From Sphagnum compactum (Eukaryota; Bryophyta; Sphagnopsida; Sphagnales), in assembly GCA_965153455.1 (NCBI GenBank), contig OZ234493.1:23736213-23800212 (forward strand): a DNA stretch of 64,000 nucleotides, written 5' to 3'. The notes beneath the pieces are model-generated. The model saw nothing but the letters and a program-made list of their open reading frames with translations, had not been told where the DNA came from and searched no databases. Below, in pieces: positions 48,001-60,258 of this stretch; position 1 is the stretch's first letter, and every line of letters begins with the position of its first letter. The position numbers were made by a program, and so were the translations under genes.

Positions 48001-51000
48001 AACACCATAGAAGTCATCCTTGAGGTGGCACCGTGTTCCTGATTGGCATCAGTGACAGATGTGCGCTCCTCTACATCCAGTTCAGACTCTTGTGCCATGG
48101 CAGACGTTTGTGATTGAATGTCAATCTCCTTGGTAGCATTAGGTGGAACTATTATCTCTTCTGAAGGGATGTCATGCTTACTACCAAGAGAGTCTGTTTG
48201 CAATCCTGATTGGCAAGTGGACATCTTGTTCTCATGCATTTCCTGGTCATGTTCAGGAGGCATAATGACTTGTGAAGCATCAGGAGAACATGCTGCACTT
48301 TCAGAATGGGTCCCCACAGCATGCAAGTCTTCCTCCATTCCACCAAGAACATCAGGATGAGATTTACTTGGATAGACCAGGGTCTCCTTCATCATTGTGG
48401 CTGCAGTCAACTCCTGGTTAGAATCATGCATACTTCCACTGCTCTGAGCCGAATGACACACTGAATCTGGTGGCAGCACCATAAGCAGAGAATCTGCCTT
48501 CGCAAGGTCTTTGCCTATTCCACGATCCTTGTCAACATCAAGTGTAACTGACTTCCCCTCGAGTGATGTGTGTGAAAGTAACTCCACAGCTTCTTGCTCA
48601 TGAGCAGGCAATGCATCACTGTTGGTATCCACCTCAGTGAAATTCACCAGATTTACAGAAGTATGAAATAAGTCAGAAGAATATAGGACATTATCAGACA
48701 GGAACCCAGTTGGGATTCTTGTCTCCGGGTTCGCTCTGAACTCCTCCAATATATCTTCAAAGGCTGCCTCTGAAGAGATTGCATGAATGGATGCACTTTG
48801 CCTTGAATCTGTAATCTGCAGATCAGCCTTCTTGTCTTGCACATCCCTGATATTATTGGGAGCCTGGTAGATTGAGAAGTCGTTCACTGCACTGACAATG
48901 GGCTCCTCAATATCACCTTCATTCCAACCTTGCTGCTCACAGGCGAGCTCTGAAGAAAATGATTGTAAAGCTTGGAGAGCTAACTTGATTTCATCAGTGT
49001 CTGCACTGTCCAGCTCTTCTTCTCGGAGGTTCTCCACATCCACAACTTTCTCCAAAGGCAAGCAACCCATACCTTGGGTTCTCACCTCAACATCTGGTGT
49101 AACCACCTGCCCCTCTTGCTGCCAAGGAACCACTTGTGCAGAAAGCGATGATATGGAGATTATAGATGCTGAAGTGCATTCTCCTGGATCTGAACTGTGG
49201 AGGGCTTTATGGTTATCCTCAACATTGCTCATTTCCTCTAGGGATGAGCAAGTTGGGTTCTCCTCATCTTGTCTAGAACTTGTCTCTGAGTTGATACCTG
49301 ACACTAAGGATAGCTGTCCCAGTTGTGCATAGTTGAGGCTTGGTGGCAACTTGGGACAAACGACTGAACTTCTCTTCTCTTCTGTATCAGAAGTAGGAAA
49401 TTGCTGGTGGTCATTTTGGACATGATCAACTTCCTTACTATTGCTGTAAGCTGGCAACTCTACAGAGTCTGGAATCTCTGGCCTGGTCAAGACTTCACTT
49501 GCCAATCCTTCTGATATCAATCTCCTGTCAAGGTCTGTGCAGCAAGCAAAACACTTGCTGAGTGTGAGGATTCAAGTTCAAGTCAGGAGTAAGGCTGGGG
49601 CAAATTCAAGGGGAGTACTACTGCCATCAAAAATAATTTTCAACCAGCTACAGAACAACATCTGGAACACCAACTGAGCTATGTGAAACAAAGAACCTGC
49701 TTCATAAACCTGAGAGTCAAACAGCAAAATCTTTCTCATTCTCTCAGCCACAGAGACATTCCCCTTCCGTGCCACAACCTCCATAATCTAAAAATCACAG
49801 TTCTTTCCAAAATTTGATAATCTTCTTCTGCATCTTACAAACACACACAACACAATGGAGAAACCGATACAGCAATACCAGGGTGGACATAGGAAACTGA
49901 CCGGGTTTTGATGGATGAAGAACATCAGTGGATGCAAGGAGAGGGCAACTCTTCTCAGTAGGAACCAACTTCCCTGTTCCTTGAAGCTTCACACTCCGGT
50001 TCTGCTTCGATCGTCCAATCACAACAGAATCCCCCTCCACTCGTTTAGCTGTTGGGATCTCTGTTAAAGAGTGTTCCTTCTCTGCTTTTCTGCTGGTCAT
50101 GTCGAGTTTTCTTGGTGAAAGAACTGAAGTGGATCCAGATCCAGCTCTTGCTCGTGCTGTCTTCTCTTTACCAGGTGGTGTAGAAGTTGTGCATTGTTTC
50201 GCCCCAGGAGATTGCATTGGCTGAGATGGACTACCAGATCGCACACCATTTCTGCCAAGCCCTCCTGAACCCATCCATGGTAATGCACATTAAGGTCAAC
50301 ATTTCCACCACTCTTCTCACTTGAAGGAATAGATTGCAAGGCACTTGTGTACTCTGACACCTCTTTGTAAAAGACTATGATGAGATCAGTCCAGTATTTG
50401 GTCTTTCAAAATCAGCTATGAAATGTGTTTACCATTCTGCAAAATGTCTCAATTTATAAGATGAAATAGCAAGCACCAGTTGAAGTCTTTGTTCAAAGCT
50501 AGTGGGGTTACCTTGAGGTTGCCAAACAACATTCATAGATTTCTCAACAGAAAACAACAGTGAGTGACATTTCTGGACGTCAGCAGCATACCTCGTGCGA
50601 GGAGAAAAGGGTGTTTCTTCTCTTCAACAGGTGGTCCAGTGACCTTCTCATCAGCAGGCGGATTGCCTTGATTGAAATCAATGCCAAGCTGTACAAAATC
50701 GTCTGTACCTCCCAAAGAAGATCTGGATCTCCTTCTTATTACTCGAACATCTTTCACAGCAGGTGACTGTGTACCTTTCTCCCCAGATCCTCCTCCTCCA
50801 CCAGGGCCTGCAGTGGAGCTGGCTACAGATTTTCCAGCTCCATTGCTACCCTTTTCAGGAGAAGCCACATCTTGTTTCCCAAGACGATCAAGACTTCCGG
50901 GAAGAGTTGCAGAAGAAGAAGGTGGGTGGCGATGACTTGTCGTCGTCTTTGAGGGCGTTGTAGTCTTCTTGAGTTTGGAACCTGGGGAAGGATTCCCCAT
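42023..51000 (-). CDS. Giant Ser/Glu-rich, mostly disordered protein of unknown function
   Basis: Seven exons on the minus strand join in phase: 51000-50592, 50264-49879, 49778-49697, 49534-45594, 45321-44952, 44513-43320, 42993-42023, giving 2,450 aa. I do not recognise the family. The N-terminus (MGNPSPGSKLKKTTTPSKTT) is basic and Ser/Thr/Gly-rich. Residues about 266-305 (ARKGNVSVAERMRKILLFD, DLDRRLISEGLASEV) look like the best-conserved helical block. Exon 4 (3.9 kb) is acidic, Ser/Glu-rich and low in aromatic residues, and residues about 1022-1521 are ten tandem repeats of about 50 aa. The C-terminal block (TPLRSLLAED, then SPLKRLFSRLMG, then KKKPSAW) resembles short basic SLiM-rich tails of some plant nuclear proteins, weakly. 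No signal peptide or membrane helix in the joined model. A CAG|GTAAGG donor-like site at codon KQ|VRKKK could splice to another C-terminus. Gene reality is well supported; function is not. Confidence 0.8.
45850..47347 (-). repeat. Ten coding tandem repeats of about 50 aa (132-153 bp)
   Basis: Within exon 4 of the giant gene, the protein repeats a unit of the form EPLDCPxSEN, then SSPEIxxVSEEGVT, then PENxACAE, then VDEGSTACLLQ. Unit starts include EPLDCQMSAN, ELLDCAKFEN, EASDCQNTEN, EPLDCPESQN, QPLVFQNPED, ESLDFPESEN, EPLSSLKSEY, ETPYCPNSEN, EPLDGSTSGN and ELVNCPKSTN. Copies are diverged but the frame is kept in all ten, which points to selection for coding. Confidence 0.9.
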
Positions 51001-52165
51001 CTTTTTCCGCCACGAAGGAATGCTGCACCGTTATGTCAGCAATTGCTACAAGCTGCCTAGCAAACCACCTGGACTTCTGGTTGCAACCTGCAGCTGTAGT
51101 CCCCGCGTGTGAGTCGGTCGACTCCTCAGACCAGCAGCATGTATCACATCTCACTTCTCAGTGAAAAGAGCTCGCTCTCGAGTTGATACAGCTCTGGAGA
51201 GTGTCCGTAAGAGAAGGTGGCTGGAAAGAAACTCTGTTGCTGTTGATGCACGATCCTCGGTGACTCATCTGAAGCCAGACAGAGACAAACAAACGTCAAC
51301 CAAAGCTCAAGAGGCGTGAGTTCTTGAACAGCATTCATGCAGTTTTCACCAAAAGTGATAGTGGTTCCATTCGGCTCTTGTTTGCTTCAGTATCATCTGA
51401 TTATCACCACCGCCTACAACAATTTCCGAACCTTTCCCGGACACTTTGGAGCAGTTCATGAATACACAAACACCCAGTACCCACAAGGGATCTGCTGAAA
51501 AGAAAGGAAAGAGAAAGAGGAGGAAACAAAGCGCTCGAAACGTGATTTTCGCAAGCGGAAGAACACCCAAGAGTCGAAGAGAACATGATATCGATGGTGA
51601 TACAAAGAAGTTAGACGGTGCTTCGCCACAATACAGTAATAGCAGCAGCATTGTTCTCGAAACCGAAAAGACATTGCCAGCAGTGCGAAAAGCAGAGCAG
51701 GAGTCACCACTGCCAAGCCGAACCTCTGCTCACAAACAGCATGCTAAAAGCATGCATCGACCAAGAAAACAGAGCTCCGAACAATTCATAAAAGAACGAC
51801 AAAAGAGACCTCTGACTACTCCCCTTTGGAGCGCGCTCACCTCCAGCGTTTCTTCAAGAGTCAGTCGCTGCTTCAACAAGCCTACTTCCCCTCACAAAGC
51901 AAAGAGATTGTGGCCAGCGCCCGATTCAGCTGCACAATCCAAGTTCAACAACCATCAACATTATTACAGTCGTAATAAGCTCTTGAAGAAGAGCTGCAAC
52001 AAAAGAAAAATTGTGTCCTCCACGACTTAACAGCTAAGCCCAAAACATCAACACACACAATACAACACAAATGCGCTTTGATGTATTATCGCATTTCAGA
52101 CGGTCGATCACTGCTACACAAATGCAACATCAACATCAAAAGCGAGAACAACAACAAAAGCTAAA

Positions 52166-52207
<42 letters not shown>

Positions 52208-52332
52208 GCGCCATGACCCCACTGCCTTTAAGATCATCACTGCTGCACAAATGCAAAAACAACGTAGAAATGCGAGAAAGGACTACGACGTTAACTACAT
52301 TTGCATGCACGAAAGCTATCGCTATTGCTCTC

Positions 52333-52372
<40 letters not shown>

Positions 52373-52671
52373 CAACAAGAAGGGAAAACAAAACAAAACA
52401 AACACCCATTAAAAAACAGAATGTCAGAACTCGCAAAATCACTTGCACGAAACCACATACCTTAGAATCTCGTGAAACTTGGAATAGAGAATGACTCTAG
52501 ATTTCAACTTCACTTACCAAAGAACACGAGATAATAGTAACGATTTCACAAACAACAGGATTGTAAGCTGGTTTCACAATCTCTCTCTCGTGTATGTATG
52601 TGTGTGTATGTGTGTGTGTCTGTCTCTCTGTCTCTATTTCTGTATTGGTGTGTTTGTGTGTGTGTGTGTGT

Positions 52672-52717
<46 letters not shown>

Positions 52718-53220
52718 GTGTCTCTCTTGTATGTGTCCGTGTCTTCGTCTGTTCCGACTCGTTGGTGAAATGTTTGGCTGCAAATAAGTGTGCGGTGTGT
52801 TTGTTTGGCACAAGACAACAATGCACCTGAAATTTTGCAGGAGGATGCTGCTGTTATTTTCTTGGCGGAGAAGAGCATGGAAGGAAAGGGGCTGCTGGCT
52901 CGATTGCGTTTACAACGGAACAGCAGCAGCAACAGCTGCTTGTCTGACAGGACTGACAAGACTCACTGACACAAGTGTTGCAGCAAATATGGCGGGATTG
53001 TTGGAAGAAGAAGAAGAAGAAGGGTTTTCTTTCCCCATCTGCTGCAGCAGCTCCTGCAATAAACAAATGCAAATTGCAATGCAACTGTGGTGTGGGATTT
53101 GTGTTTTGTTTAGTCTTTTGTTGCTGTTACAGGAAAAAAGCTTGCGCAGCACAAGAAGAAGAAGAAGACGGAGTAGAAGAAGAAGAAGAAGAAGCAGTCG
53201 ATACATTTTTTATTAAAAAA
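51001..53220. promoter_or_regulatory. Upstream region of the giant gene, microsatellite-rich
   Basis: Likely contains the 5' leader and promoter of the minus-strand gene starting at 51000. It carries (AC)n at 52169-52205, (GA)n at 52336-52364, (TG)n at 52655-52674 running straight into (TC)n at 52675-52713, and GAA-rich runs at 53008-53028 and 53152-53195. Long frames crossing these tracts (for example 51446-52030 plus and 52546-52959 minus) are products of the simple repeats and are not called. Confidence 0.5.
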
Positions 53221-55022
53221 CCTCAAATTAACTTAACCTTTTGCAAAAACAAAAATTAATTAGGTAGAGACTAGAGACTAAAAACAAAAATTAAAAAAAT
53301 TAAAAAAATTTAAGTGTGTTATAAATAAATTAATCAAACTTTCACAAGAAACACACAAAAAATTCAATTTTCATTTAAAATTTAATAAGGTAAGCTGCTA
53401 CTAACTTTCTTCCACATTTTGGATATTGTGGTTCCCTATTTGTAGTATTAAAGTTACCCAATTTGCATACCTTAGTACCTTACCAACTTCAACCCATCTA
53501 TTAATTTATTAATTAATTTTAAAATTTTCATTTCAACAAATGGAATATTTTCTTTCCAAAAAAAAATTAGTCACAAATTTTGACATTTCAAAAATCTAAA
53601 AAAATAATATAATTAAAATTTTCAAGTTGTTGTCAAGGTAGTATGGGAATATATATGTTCCTTGCACTTTTAAGTGACCTTGGGTGAACAAGTAACCTAC
53701 ATTGATTATATAACACCAAGATGGGTTATTAAGGGTAAAAATAATAAATAAATAAATAAATAATGTTATTTTAAAGTAGAAAGATGAACAAACATGAAAA
53801 TAAGTAATTCAACTTGGGGACCTTACCTTGAAAATAATTGATTAAGGACATAAGCTTGAATTTATGAATAATTTAATTAAGTATTTTGAGTTAAACATAA
53901 TTTAAATGAATTATTTAAACTTGACTAGATCTTAGAGGGAAAAAATCAAATAATTGGATGATTTGTTCATTAGAATTATTTTTTTAGAAGGATAACATGT
54001 GACATAATATTAATTGATTTGTAAGTGATGAATGAGATTGATTAATAGATGTAGACGAATGGGAAAAAAAATCTATTGATTCATTTTTTTAAATATACAA
54101 CGGGGTTGTGAATGGAGCTTTTAGCTCATATTCTTATTTCCATAATTTCATGTTGTTGATGTGTTTAGCATTGGGATAAGTTTTTTTTGTGTAACAAACC
54201 TACATTGCAATAATATTTATATGTCATTTTAATTACGAAAACATTCACAAACGTAAACATACATGTTTGTTTTTGGTGAGTGATCCCCATAAAAGAAAGT
54301 CCTTAATGTGTGTGACAAACTCTATAATAAATAGATGTAACTCACATAAGGATCAACTTTTAAACATGTGAATGATCTTAACACAAAATATGTAAGTTTG
54401 ATTTCTTGTATTTTTGAATGTTTTATATATTGTGTGAATGTTATGTGGGACTTTAGTAATGCAACTTACCTATGTGATAATATGGACACATTCAAAATTA
54501 ATTATTGTAAATCCAAACCTTTCTTAGGCTATAGACTCATTGAAAAAACCTCCAATTCTTTTCCCCCTCAAATATTAAACATAACATTCCAACCTTAAAC
54601 TAAATACATATATCACATTTCCCAAGTGAAAAATATAACCATTATGAAGTTGCAAGCCTCATAACACCTAAGAGTGGGAAGATTCTTAAGTTTACTCCTT
54701 TCAGCTCATTTCCCATTTTCAACCAACTTGTGAAAACTAGGAGAACACGAGGATTGGCCTTTGCAACGAAGCTTGTCAGCTTACAAAGAGTGTGTACCTA
54801 CTACTACAAACTTCTTCATCATAACAACAACCTCGGCCCAACACCTGCTTTGTTAGTTGGGGAACTCCCAAGCGCCATATCCCCCAACCTGGGCTGATGA
54901 CATATTTAGGTTTCACGGAAATCCCATGGTGGTGGGGGCATTTGTCTCACAGGCAATAGTAGCGAATCTCAAGTTTGGTTGCGATCAATTTCAGCCATCC
55001 GAGAGCTGAGGAGCTCCTTGGT

Positions 55023-55236
55023 AGGCAAGGATATTGTGTTTAGATTCATTATAGAGTATAGTAGCTTAAGGGATTTTTATAGGTCCCTAGGTAATAATAA
55101 TAATAATAGGTCTATTTTTATACGAGGATTTTTGAAAGACGATATTTTGGCTTGTGTTGAAAACTTGAGATTAATTATAGAGTTGTAATGTCTTGAAGGA
55201 TTTTGATTTCTTTTTTTAGAGGATTTTTTGAAGATT
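55023..55236 (+). repeat. Dispersed 210-bp repeat, copy 1
   Basis: Begins GGCAAGGATATTGTGTTTAG and ends near TTTTTTTAGAGGATTTTTTG. It matches 58842-59056 in the same orientation with small indels (for example in the TAATAATAA stretch). No terminal repeats or coding capacity recognised; could be a fragment of a non-autonomous element. Confidence 0.9.
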
Positions 55237-58086
55237 CATCATCCCTTGGTGACCCATTACGATTCAGTTGTGAATGAACCGTTCACAAATGAGTTACCAA
55301 GGTTTCCACTTGGGTAACAAATCTGTAGTCTAAACCCTCTAGATTCCCCCCTTCCCCTACCTAGGTAACTCTCCATGTAAGTGGGTAAGTACTAAGTAAC
55401 ATGAGTAAGTGCGTAAAGAATGCAAGCAATTAACAATTTTTTATTAATTAAGGCACACTTTGTGGGTATTAGGTAGGTAGGTAGATGCATGTGAATGCTT
55501 AGTCTATAGCCAACCATTATGGTTAACTATGGTATGGTTAACTATGATACAAGAGTCAAACCTCATCTTGCCATAACCTTATAGTCCCGAGGATCTCAAG
55601 GTCTTGATTGGTTGCCCACTTGTTGTTCACCAAGAATAACTTCTCACCCTTCTTTCTCCATGTGTACATCATCTAAACAAGACATCGGACCAGAGTTTTT
55701 TTTTATCTATTTGAGAGGAGCATTCGACGACATTGATCCATTGTAGGAGGTAATGTTGTCACTCTCAAACCTCAATAGCAGATTATGGTAACCATGGCTG
55801 GTTACCTAGTCCATAAGTTATGAGCCTGGGCCTTGCTTTCTTATGAGGGTTTGTTTCATCATAAAAAGAAAACATCTCTTTGGGTCATTCATTATTAGTA
55901 GGTGCGCAACATTCCAAGTGCACAAAACCATCACATGCCACAATGAACTATGATTCATTGGAGCACAAAATAGTGTGAGAGAATAATTTGGTGGCAAAAA
56001 TTAGCTAGCAAATTCTCTTGATGCACCTGACTTGTTTTGATTTTGAAAAAAACACCCGTTTTGTTCATAGTTTTGGTTGCACGGAAGAACATAATTCCAG
56101 CACACGGAAGCTGTCCAGAGCTCATGCAACATTACCGATGAGTGGGAAGAGTGAAATCAGATTAGATTGAGAGACTGATTGATAGGTTGGTGGTGTAAAT
56201 GCTCACCATTTTGATGAGCATATGAGAGAGAGAGAGAGAGAGTGAGAGGCCATTCAGGGACTGGAATCAATCAGTTTTCATGTAAGTACAAGTTCCATGT
56301 TCCTGAGAAAGAACAAAAGTAAATAGATACTAGATGATGGATAGGTAGTAGATGCCCTTTCGGATCCCTGGCAGCTTCCAATCCCATCTGTTGCAATCAA
56401 TTTGTGGGACCCATTTCAACATCCCCACTTTCAGTGGTATCGGCAAGCCGTGAAATTTTATTAAATCTCAGTATGAAATGCTGAAACTCAAGCATTCAAT
56501 GCACAGAGACTAATCTAAATAGGTGTACAGGGAGGAGCACTGAAAATATATACGTAGCAGCAGTGGAGGCGCTCAACAAAAAGGAGAGACAGGATGAAAC
56601 TCAGTTTACCACCAAATTTGATGGTTTTTTTTTTTTAGTTTCACCCTCATTGAATCCTAATGTACTTTTTTCAGGTTTTTAAAAAATCTCACCCCATGTA
56701 TGACCAAACTCAGGGTTGTGGTGCTGTGTTTTGCTTACTTTATTATCGATGACTCTACTATCATCATAAGAACAAGTATATATATTTTTCTAGTTTATTT
56801 TATGTGAAATCCTCCTTTCCTTCAGGCAAATCTCTGCCACAATCAAAGATGGCACCTTTCATTCACTTAAAGCTCATTAAAAACACTAACAAATTCTCAC
56901 CTCCCGCCAATCTATTGGTTTTGCTTTGAGAATGAATGAAAGAAAAGATACTTGTTCATTGTTGGCAAGGGTGGAAATTTATGTGGGCTCTTTTGTTGGG
57001 AGTGAGGGGAACACAAGAGAGTGTGGATCATTGCTCTCACAAAGCACCCAAACAAGTACAAATGATAAAAAGCAGACAAAGATTATGAACTTCTTTCCTT
57101 TGTTGAAAAAACAATGTACTTACATTTATTTAAACTGCTGGTGGGAAATTCAGTCGACGTTCCAATCATCACCTAAGATCGAATGTGTAAAACTTTGGCC
57201 AAAACCACTTGATACCGCTGACAAATGCTGAGTACTTGATCCCCTCTTTTCCCTAGAAGAAAGATAGACACACATTCTAATTGCCAGAGAAAGGGTAATG
57301 TTGATTCTTCTGCTCTAACAGGATGGGGTATTTCTTTTGGTGGTAGTCCATGCTTGACACTTGGATGTGTGATTGTGGCACATATTACAACTATGGTAAA
57401 CACCTCATACACTTTACAATAATGTGTATGAAACCACAAATTCCTGTTGCGGATGTGCCATAAATTATAGTTATATCAAATTGAATCAAATTTCCATACA
57501 ACACAATATAGAAAACTAATCTCCTCCCATAAAAGAGAGAGACAGTATTATATAGCTTAGAACAAGAAGATCCCAAACACCTGAAGGCATCTGGACTCTG
57601 GAGTCTATGCATCTGACCTCCTCATAACAACAGAAGTCCAAGAGACAATACCACCAAATTGTCCAAGAGAGGATAGAAGAAACATACGATTGAGTGAGTG
57701 GATAACTGCAAAGGGAAACCTCTCAAAGGCCCCTGTAAAACTCAGAAGTCAGTACTGAAGACCAGCTGGTAGTAGGTAGACGAAACTGAGGCTCCTGAGT
57801 CCTGACTCAGAAAACAAATCAGATTCTTCCTCTAGTCCTGGGGATGTGTGTACCCAAGTCCTCACTCAACTTTCTGGACCAATTCAGGAGAGCCCCAAAG
57901 GTGGGGCACAAATCCACCTGCAGCATCCAAACATACTTTACTTACACACAGAAAGTAGCTTAGCTGCTTAGATACTAGGCTGAAGACTCTGCAACACACA
58001 AGGACTGCAACAACAACCTTCCAACAACCTTTCCTACTCTTATTATGCCAGAAAACCAAGCTGAAGTACTTGAACAGCTAATGATT

Positions 58087-58565
58087 ACTCACAAACCCCA
58101 ATTATGATTTCCTTTTGCAAACCCATTAACCCAATTTTTTATGACATACTTCTGCAAAACCCATTTACTCATTAAACTTAGTTTATGATACATGTTTGTA
58201 AATGCCTTTACTCACAAAACCCAATTAAGATATACATTTTCGGAGCCATGTTTACTCACAAACCCAATTATGGTATACTTTTTGCAAAGCTCCCTTTACT
58301 CACACAAACCCAATTATCATATCCTGCAAAGAAACTTTACTGACAAATCCCAATTATGTTGCCCTACACTTGGAAATGAAATCCATCACTCACAAAAACC
58401 CAATTATGACTTGAATTTTCCAAGGCTCATTTAATACTCTTACAAAACCCAATTCCTGTATCCTTTTGCTTTAGCCATCACTGACAGAAATCCAATTATG
58501 ATATCCTTTTTGCCAAAGCCCATTTATTCACAAGTACCCAATTAACTGTATTTGCAAAGCCTGAC
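58087..58565. repeat. Degenerate minisatellite, about nine units of 45-60 bp
   Basis: Units follow the pattern ACTCACAAAACCCAATTATG then ATATCCTTTTTGCAAAGCCC with variable length. CCCAATTATG or a close variant recurs about every 50 bp. Copies are strongly diverged, so the array is old. Confidence 0.8.
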
Positions 58566-58817
58566 ACTCCAAGAGATTTTATTACTACAAAACCAAAGAT
58601 TGAAAGACCCGTTGAGACTGAAGGAAATTGCATTTATGTGTTCAGAGTTCAAACTTTTAAGACAAAGTAAAGGAGTAACTGATTAAAACTCCAACAGATA
58701 TATTCCTTCAATGCAAGGCTTCCTCCTTTATTACTTTGGGTTCCTAGTTCTTCTCTCCCTATAGCTATCATATTAGCAATAATACATAAGGACAACCTTT
58801 TCTTTGGCCTTGCATTG

Positions 58818-58839
58818 AACCCTAAACCCTAAACCCTAC
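58818..58839. repeat. Short interstitial telomere-like run
   Basis: Three consecutive AACCCTA units, directly followed by copy 2 of the dispersed 210-bp repeat. Confidence 0.8.
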
Positions 58840-58841
58840 CA

Positions 58842-59056
58842 AGGCAAGGATATTGTGTTTAGATTCAGTATAGAGTATGGTAGCTTAAGGGATTTTGGCC
58901 CCTAGGTAATAATAATAATAGGTCTATTTTTATATGAGGGTTTTTGAAAGATGATATTTTTTGGATTGTGTTGAAACTTGAGATTAGTTATAGAGTTATA
59001 ATATCTTCAAGGATTTTGGTTTCTTTTTTTAGAGGAATTTTTTTTTAAGATTATAT
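58842..59056 (+). repeat. Dispersed 210-bp repeat, copy 2
   Basis: Same sequence family and orientation as 55023-55236, about 3.8 kb away. Similarity starts at GGCAAGGATATTGTGTTTAG, immediately after a telomere-like run, and fades after the T-rich segment near 59050. Confidence 0.9.
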
Positions 59057-59949
59057 TTTTGCATGGTGAAATATATTTGAGTTTTTTCCTTAATTCTTCT
59101 TTTGCCTTAAAATACTTTTTAATGTAAATGGCAAGGCCACAGTGTGACACACCTCTTTTTGAACCATATTCAATGTCTGGAACTTGGGTCTTTGGATGTT
59201 GAGACCTGGGTAGGTAGTAGGTACTCCAAAAAAAACCCCCCAAAAAAAGCATAAATTGTGAAAATTTTCATTTAATGCTAATGTACATGCAATTATTAAG
59301 GACTCTTTATTTTCAAATTTACAAGTTGATCTCCAGACTTGTAGAGTTTGACTACTATTTTACAAATGCTAATATACTTAAACCCAATGCCACACACCAA
59401 ATTGAAAGATGGCAATTGCCTTTCACCTTGTCAAATGATACTAAACTTTAAGGGCTACAATATTTGCATGATTTAGGCCTTAAACCAAAACCATTCTTTT
59501 GAGAGCAAGTACAATGTTGGGTCCATGAAAGGACTTGTAATGGCAAAGTATAGATGTATAGATGAGTGTTGGGTGGTTCTGGGTAAGGGTAAAGTGAACT
59601 TAACCCTGACTTGACCCATGATTCAATAATTGGAACTAAACCCTAACCTAGGATCCACCTATTTACAGGATTGTGGTTTGAAGTTTGAACCAGGAACCCT
59701 AGAATGAGTATTTCACCTTTTCTTTTTTGGTCTAGAATTGTGAATAACAAATTGATTTTTTCGACAATGTTTTGGTTGTTAGGGTTTAGTGGTCATAGTC
59801 ATAGTCTCTTGGCTTATGCTCATGTAGACACTTGGCTTATGCTAGAGTTTTCATTCAACAATTCGGAGCTTTAGATTCACAATACTAATAAGAAAAATAT
59901 TGTTTTGACAAGAACCTTAACATACAGGAAGTGTAAGTTAATGGGGACT

Positions 59950-60258
59950 TAGTTCCCCTCTTGATAGTTCTATCGCATCTTGGTCATGCACAAAATTGAA
60001 CAATAGTCCAAGCTTCCCCTCTTGGTAGTTTTAGCACAACTTGGTGGTAAAAGAAAATTGAACATGTGCACTTGCATTGTTGAATCAAGAAATAGTAATC
60101 AAGACTTTCTCTCTTGGTAGTTCATTCTATCATAACTTGGTGGTGCATAGAAATGAATGCGTGCACTTGCATTATTGAAGTGAGAAATAGTAGCTAGGCC
60201 TTCCAAGCTATGCACAAACATGAATGTGTGCACTTGCATTATTGAAGTAAAAATAGTA
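59950..60258. repeat. Tandem repeat of about 95 bp
   Basis: Three to four degenerate units containing CTCTTGGTAGTT, then CACAACTTGGTGGT or a variant, then TGTGCACTTGCATTATTGAA, then GAAATAGTA. The first and last units are partial. Confidence 0.8.

Noticed and set aside
45682-49332. Many plus-strand frames of 60-144 codons
   Set aside because: They are antisense shadows of the 3.9-kb exon of the giant gene and repeat with its internal repeat period.
51446-52030. 194-codon plus-strand frame rich in Lys/Arg/Ser
   Set aside because: ATG-initiated but without domain, overlapped by minus frames, and lies in the presumed leader/promoter of the giant gene. No splice or homology support.
52546-52959. 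Arg-Glu and Thr-His repeat frames
   Set aside because: Direct translations of dinucleotide microsatellites.
52788-53259. Cys/Leu-rich frames with Glu or Arg runs
   Set aside because: Generated by GAA/AAG simple repeats; no start context or homology.
58087-58565. CRISPR-like array
   Set aside because: Repeats are degenerate, of unequal length, and without distinct spacers; the window is eukaryotic.
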